Origin: Lachnospiraceae bacterium
GTDB lineage: Bacteria > Bacillota > Clostridia > Lachnospirales > Lachnospiraceae
DNA: 64,000 nt
NCBI GenBank assembly: GCA_022845895.1
Contig: AP025573.1
Location: forward strand, 2,452,501 to 2,516,500
Reading direction: 5' to 3'
Shown: positions 59,420 through 64,000 of the stretch, piece by piece
How the letters are laid out: each line of letters starts with the position of its first letter
How positions within the stretch are numbered: the first letter of the stretch is position 1
The notes under the pieces: generated by a model
What the model was told of the DNA's origin: nothing
The model's database searches: none
The model's input: only the letters and a program-made list of their open reading frames with translations
Translations under genes and position numbers: made by a program

Positions 59420-60202
59420 TTAGCATATTCCATGATTCTTGTCAATCCTGCGGTATTCTTTTTTCCACTGGTCCAGCTGCTCTATGCTTATCTCCATATT
59501 AATCTCCCTGCGTATCCTCTTGACATCCTCTTTCAGCAGAGAGGCAGTGCTCAGATACGCGGGATTGCCTGACATCATCTTCACGAACTGTTCCTCCGGC
59601 ATCCCCCTGTAGCAGCTGTAGATATAGGCTTTAAGCATCTGCGGCTCCTCGCACAGACGGTATGCCTCCTGGTACATCCTCGCCGCTTCCTCATATAGGA
59701 ACAGACGGCCGTATGCCGTGCCAAGGCTGCCGTAGACACGGCCATAAAAGGCCTTGTCCAGCGAGTCGTCCCACTCCTTGCTTACGATAGCCTGGTACAC
59801 AAGGATGGCAGAGGCATATTCCCCGCTCTTGAGCAGGCTGTCCGCCTTGTACTTCTCCCGCTCCACATCGTTCTGATTCTGCAGGTGCTCCAGGATGCCC
59901 TGTATCTTGTTGATGTCGGACTGTGAATATATCGTGGATTCCTTCAGTATCGTCAGCACGAACTGTTCCACCGAGCAGTTTTGCGTAATCTCCTGGCGGA
60001 GCCTTTCTGCCAGCGCCTTCAGTTCGAGCTCCTGCTCGATCCAGTCGCAGAGCTGAGTATTCATTATCGTATAATCAATCAGGTAGAGGTTATTGCAGAT
60101 GTAATAGCACAGCTCTTCTATCGTATATATGCGGACATGAATTCTCGTAATCTCATACGGCTGTTTTGCTTTTTTCTTATGACATAGAATTAAACTGCCC
60201 AT
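59420..60202 (-). CDS. Helical-repeat protein of unknown function (260 aa)
   Basis: An N-terminal part with IYTIEELCYYICNNLYLIDY is followed by TPR-like helical pairs (about 120-205: SGEYASAILVYQAIVSKEW, YGSLGTAYGRLFLYEEAARM). Its start overlaps the DUF5716-type gene by 26 bases. The three-gene set recurs in Lachnospiraceae by my recollection. Function unknown. Confidence 0.7.
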   Translation of the reverse strand: MGSLILCHKKKAKQPYEITRIHVRIYTIEELCYYICNNLYLIDYTIMNTQLCDWIEQELELKALAERLRQEITQNCSVEQFVLTILKESTIYSQSDINKIQGILEHLQNQNDVEREKYKADSLLKSGEYASAILVYQAIVSKEWDDSLDKAFYGRVYGSLGTAYGRLFLYEEAARMYQEAYRLCEEPQMLKAYIYSCYRGMPEEQFVKMMSGNPAYLSTASLLKEDVKRIRREINMEISIEQLDQWKKEYRRIDKNHGIC

Positions 60203-61460
60203 TGATTCCTCCTAAATGTATCTCCTTCTCTACCTGAAAGCCTGTAGGCGGATAGAATTCGCCGAATCCGATATCCTTGAATTTGAGCCTGCACGTCCTC
60301 TCATCCAGAAACATCGTCTCGATCAGAAGACGAAGGGAATAGTCTTTCCTGTCCGGAAGCCCTTCCAGCTGCACGGTCTCTACCTTAAGGTCGCCTGCGG
60401 CGAGCGTCTCGATATGAATCTCGACGTCCGACGTATCTTCCAGTATCACTTCCCACTGTCCGTCCGCTTCATACCAATGCGTCCCCCATGACACGATAGG
60501 ATGCCATCCTTCCTGCCCGTTGACCCGCATGCGCAGGCATATCTGTTCGGTCATCTTCGTCTCGTCCAGATAGACCGGTCCTTCATCATAATCGCGGCAT
60601 TTCCGGATAGACGTATAGCATGCTCCTTTGCTGTACAGGTTGTTTCCCAGAAACGCCCTCCTGCCGTTGCACAGCACTTTCAGTGAATTCGGATACCAGT
60701 TGTTCTCGAACCCCTCCCCTGTCAGGTACACGGAAGAGACGACTTTTTTCTCGAACACACTCTGTATGAACGTCTTGAATCTGCCGTCCGCGTCTTTTGC
60801 CTTGTCCACATTCAGTACCGGATAGATAGCCTCCAGCTCTTTCATACGGGCGTTCGCCACTTCGTCCACCGTGACGAACTTCTCGTTCCCCCGTCCGGTC
60901 ACCGTGTTCAGCCGGCGCAGCATATACGCCTTGATTTCCTGCGCATCACAGTAAAACAAGGCCGATTCGTACTGCCACAGCTCCTTGGGCTGATAGAACA
61001 TATACTGGCAGAAGCTTTCCTTATAGTCCTGGACACATATGTGCTCCTTCTCTATGCCGAGATGCCTGCCGATACCTTTCAGCATCTTCGTCATATCAAT
61101 GTTATTATCCGGTACAGAAAAGGTGATGTACGTTATCTTCTCAAATTCTTCAAGTGACAGGCTGATGAACTTGGCGAGCAGCCATACCGCATCATGCGTC
61201 TTGGCCCCTACTCTCACTTTTTCCTGCCTGACGGCCCGGTTAAAAAGATCTGAGACCGTGCATCCCTCATTGACGGTCGCCAGCCTCTTTGCCTCTTTCC
61301 CATACACCCACCGGTCCCTGAAATAACCAAGCATCAGAGGAATCTGGTAATTGTCCACCGCGACTTCCAATGTCACCGGTTCGTCTCTTGTCTCATCATA
61401 ATAACTTATCTGACAGCTCTTCTCGTTCAGATCATAGCCGAGCATGCTCCCCTTATTCAT
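60177..61460 (-). CDS. DUF5716-type protein (427 aa)
   Basis: The second ATG (61460) has GGAGGAG seven bases before it. It begins MNKGSMLGYDLNEKSCQISY and has an actin/Hsp70-like first segment (phosphate-1-like GYDLNEKSCQISYYD, EEFEKITYITFSVPD), then a beta-rich C-terminal part. Unknown role, paired with the DUF5717-type gene. Confidence 0.7.
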   Translation of the reverse strand: MNKGSMLGYDLNEKSCQISYYDETRDEPVTLEVAVDNYQIPLMLGYFRDRWVYGKEAKRLATVNEGCTVSDLFNRAVRQEKVRVGAKTHDAVWLLAKFISLSLEEFEKITYITFSVPDNNIDMTKMLKGIGRHLGIEKEHICVQDYKESFCQYMFYQPKELWQYESALFYCDAQEIKAYMLRRLNTVTGRGNEKFVTVDEVANARMKELEAIYPVLNVDKAKDADGRFKTFIQSVFEKKVVSSVYLTGEGFENNWYPNSLKVLCNGRRAFLGNNLYSKGACYTSIRKCRDYDEGPVYLDETKMTEQICLRMRVNGQEGWHPIVSWGTHWYEADGQWEVILEDTSDVEIHIETLAAGDLKVETVQLEGLPDRKDYSLRLLIETMFLDERTCRLKFKDIGFGEFYPPTGFQVEKEIHLGGINGQFNSMS

Positions 61461-61477
61461 TACCATCTCCTCCTCTC

Positions 61478-64000
61478 CTAGTATATCTTATATATTTCTT
61501 CCGCCATAATCTCTTCCTCCTTATACAGGAGCATCGCCTTCTTCTTGCTTGCAGGACTCATGGCAGCCATCGTATTCAGCCTGCCAAACTTTCCTGTGCC
61601 GGAAGCTTCCCTGACATTGGCCAGCGTCTCTTTCTCTGTCGTTATGCTCTGTCTGCCGTCCGTCTCTTTGAAGTAATAGCTGATGCTCTCGTCCGTATAC
61701 AGGATAAACTGCTTGACATAGATGTTCTCATATGCAGGCGTCATCACTTCCATCCGATAGCCCAGCTCTTCTCTTCTTCCCTGTTTCATCTTATAGTGAA
61801 GTTCCACCCGGCTTCCCGGCGTGGCCTGGTACTCGATTATAACTTTGTCATAAAGCTGGTTCTCCCTCAGCCAGGATTCCTTATAATTCAGATAGCATGG
61901 GAATACAAGCTGCTTCTCGCACATTTCCCTGAGCACTCCGTGGAGAACCGGCTCCTCGCCTGCCGTATAATCCTGTGTGGAAAAGTATTTCAACAACGCT
62001 ATCTTGCAGATGTCTGGCAGTTCCTCTTTCTTCTCACACTCGTGTATGATGATGTCGAACACGATTCTGCCGGTCTTTCGTCCCCGCAGCATGAATTCTC
62101 TGGAGACATAGGCGAGATATGCCTGCTTAAGCCGGAAATACACGCTGTCAGAGAGATAATAATCTTCAAATATATCTTCCTCCCTGAACAGGTCTTCAGA
62201 AAAGACCATCTGAGTAATAATGCGTTCGCCCACCTTATTGGCCGGAATCCCATAATCTTTCAGAACCTTCCAGAGCTTTTTCATATCGGACGTAGCTCCG
62301 CAGTAGTAATTGGCCAGATACATGAGCGTAGCCTTGTCATATTGCTCCTTCTTAAACAACTCGAAACAGAGGTAGCTTAAGAATTCATCCTCCTCATAGT
62401 TATCCTCCCTTATCCGTTTGCTGCAGAGCCGGAAAATGTCTTTTTCATCAAACGCGTCCATTCCCATCTGCCTGATATTTTCAAAAGTTGCCTCCTGCTT
62501 CTTCTCCTCATGCTTCCATATGCCGGCATGGGCCGCATACTTTTTATACATGTCGAGAAAACGTGGCTCATAGAACAGCCTTTTCGTCTCGTATGCGATG
62601 GAATCCGTATAATGCCTTCCTTCCAGGGACTCCCACACGACTCTTGACTCCTTATCATACAGGAAGATAACCGCGCCGTCCTCCTCATCGTAAGGAATCC
62701 TCTGGCGGACATTGCCGTCCTTCTCTATGACCAGCACGCAGTTCATGTTGCGCACCTTTGTCGTGATTTCATAGGCAAAGCAGATATCATGCAGTGCTTC
62801 CATCCGTTCTGCATTCATCTCATCTTCCCTTAAGAATCTTTTGTACAGGATTTTCAGCGGCTCTGTGATGTGGCGCTTCTCCAGCTGATCCCACGCAAAG
62901 GCGACCATCTGCTCTCTGTAGCTCAGATACAGGTCGCTCCCTTCCTCTTCAAAAGTAATCAGGTTGGCATACAGAAATGCCGCCTTTTTATAATCGAGCG
63001 TATTGCCGTGCATAAAGTACAGGAAGATGGACTTCGGAAGCGGGCCTCTCACCCGCTCTTCCTCTATCGTCACCATATAGTATTCATACAGCTGCGCTAT
63101 CTTAAGTTCTGCGTCCACAGCCCGCTTATACCACTCGAAATAACGCTGCTGGCTCTTGTTGCCCTTGATCAGCAGCGTGCAGATTGTATTCAATATCATT
63201 GTCTCGCTGTACATCTTGTAGATTCGTTCCAGAATGCGGAACAAGGCATCGCTGTAATTCTTCTGCTGGCTGGCAAAATTGGCGACATACAGAGCCAGCT
63301 CTTTCGTCATCAATCTGTATTTTGACGCGAAATTGAGCACCTGTATCTCAAATTCGCCTAACTTTTTCAGCAATGTCGGCTTTTCTTTATAGCACTCGTA
63401 TGCCGCCAGATAGAAGAGCACCTCATGAATCTCAAAGCTGAACTGCTGTTCCAGCACTTCAATCCGTTTATACGGATTGCGGTACCTGGGGTCCAGGTTG
63501 ATCAACATGCTGAGAAGCGGCCAGGAATCCTGATGCCGCATATAGGTCTTTCCTATTTCGTCGAGGACCCTGTCTACGTGACTACCTTTGCCTCTGATGA
63601 GCGCCGTGAGATAGAGATAGTAGCAGTTCGTTACCGGGTCTTTCCCTATGGCGAACCGGTTGTAATTATAGTTTTCAAGTATCCATTTCGCCTCTTCCGC
63701 CTTGTTGCCAATCACATATATATGGGCCTGCAGAAGCTGCAGCGTCTCGCTCTGGGGATCCATCTTACGCAGTGCCGCCATCTTCTCGATTGCACTTTCC
63801 ACCCAGTTGTTCAGTTCCACCCTTCCGGCCACATAACCGACATACCCCTTCAGAATCTGGGCCTCCAGCAGTTCCTTCATACGGTGATCTTCGTCATAAT
63901 CCTGGTTCTGCAGCACTTCTACCTCGTATATGAGTGTCTCATACGGCGTGATGAACTTCAATGCGCCGAAGTTCCTTCCGCCGTGCAGATGCTCTGGTCT
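61478..64000 (-). CDS. DUF5717-type protein, 5' end beyond window
   Basis: At least 840 codons. The frame is open through the last base (upstream codons read RPEHLHGGRNFGA before the TTG at 63961), so the true start is outside. The N-terminal two-thirds are helical repeats (superhelical, TPR-like). A beta-rich C-terminus follows (GSRVELHYKMKQGRREELGY). It probably forms a scaffold with the two genes downstream. Confidence 0.72.
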   Translation of the reverse strand, partial: RPEHLHGGRNFGALKFITPYETLIYEVEVLQNQDYDEDHRMKELLEAQILKGYVGYVAGRVELNNWVESAIEKMAALRKMDPQSETLQLLQAHIYVIGNKAEEAKWILENYNYNRFAIGKDPVTNCYYLYLTALIRGKGSHVDRVLDEIGKTYMRHQDSWPLLSMLINLDPRYRNPYKRIEVLEQQFSFEIHEVLFYLAAYECYKEKPTLLKKLGEFEIQVLNFASKYRLMTKELALYVANFASQQKNYSDALFRILERIYKMYSETMILNTICTLLIKGNKSQQRYFEWYKRAVDAELKIAQLYEYYMVTIEEERVRGPLPKSIFLYFMHGNTLDYKKAAFLYANLITFEEEGSDLYLSYREQMVAFAWDQLEKRHITEPLKILYKRFLREDEMNAERMEALHDICFAYEITTKVRNMNCVLVIEKDGNVRQRIPYDEEDGAVIFLYDKESRVVWESLEGRHYTDSIAYETKRLFYEPRFLDMYKKYAAHAGIWKHEEKKQEATFENIRQMGMDAFDEKDIFRLCSKRIREDNYEEDEFLSYLCFELFKKEQYDKATLMYLANYYCGATSDMKKLWKVLKDYGIPANKVGERIITQMVFSEDLFREEDIFEDYYLSDSVYFRLKQAYLAYVSREFMLRGRKTGRIVFDIIIHECEKKEELPDICKIALLKYFSTQDYTAGEEPVLHGVLREMCEKQLVFPCYLNYKESWLRENQLYDKVIIEYQATPGSRVELHYKMKQGRREELGYRMEVMTPAYENIYVKQFILYTDESISYYFKETDGRQSITTEKETLANVREASGTGKFGRLNTMAAMSPASKKKAMLLYKEEEIMAEEIYKIY

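Noticed and set aside
61478-63961. Complete gene starting at TTG 63961
   Set aside because: The frame continues open to the window edge with natural-looking residues and no good ribosome site at the TTG, so the gene is more likely cut by the edge.

Overview
The window joins two kinds of DNA. Bases 1 to about 28,840 are the right-hand part of an integrated conjugative or mobilizable element. Bases 28,843 to 64,000 are the chromosome of an anaerobic low-G+C Firmicute, probably a Lachnospiraceae. That assignment rests on a complete glycine reductase operon with two in-frame selenocysteine UGA codons, its glycine riboswitch, clostridial-type purine genes and the DUF1292/DUF5716/DUF5717-type proteins. 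The junction is a tRNA-Leu gene (anticodon AAG) whose 3' end faces the element and its tyrosine integrase. The left end of the element, and any type IV secretion genes, lie outside the window.

Element, by region. 1-5,236: a leftward operon of very small membrane proteins, small DNA-binding proteins and a Cys-rich protein, headed by a TnpB homologue that has lost all three RuvC catalytic acids (a TldR-like, nuclease-dead RNA-guided protein). 6,145-8,687: rightward genes for a zinc-ribbon protein, a class B sortase and a double-HTH regulator. 8,996-12,072: mobilization genes (coiled-coil membrane protein, relaxase, MobC) and an oriT candidate. 12,954-18,483: an actinobacterial-type IHF, a ribbon-helix-helix/ParA pair, a DinJ/YoeB-type toxin-antitoxin pair, SSB and a DUF3102 coiled-coil protein. 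19,324-25,603: many small leftward genes, a DinJ/YafQ pair, a YraN-like protein and a secreted nuclease. Several of these share a promoter carrying one palindromic operator. 26,600-28,620: sigma-like protein, small HTH protein and integrase, rightward.

The most unusual feature of the element is its gene-free stretches (12.1-12.9, 18.5-19.3, 20.5-21.1, 22.6-23.4 and 25.6-26.1 kb). They hold repeated, strongly structured modules, named A, B, C and D here. Their sequences differ between copies while the stems are kept by compensatory changes. In A, B and D the non-Watson-Crick pairs are nearly all G-U when read as plus-strand RNA, which points to plus-strand structured RNAs lying opposite the minus-strand genes. 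I recognise no known RNA class. The mIHF gene and the visibly higher G+C suggest the element came from an actinobacterium such as a Coriobacteriia gut resident; this is inference.

Chromosome, by region. 29,119-31,893: an IlvD/Edd-type dehydratase and a divergent LysR regulator. 31,919-36,417: DUF5662 and TraX-like proteins, a GH13 debranching-like protein lacking its catalytic acids, a sugar-binding lipoprotein and DUF1292. 36,400-43,228: UvrD-like helicase, GltX, a Sir2-like protein, a split ThrE-type exporter with one half fused to an acetyltransferase, and a surface-type repeat protein. 43,352-52,845: grdX-E-B-trxB-trxA-grdA-C-D (leftward) with a glycine riboswitch upstream, and an AGCS amino-acid symporter, together a glycine-fermentation unit. 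53,113-56,751: purC-purF-purB. 57,005-59,316: polar amino-acid ABC transporter. 59,420-64,000: three linked genes of unknown function, the last cut by the window edge.
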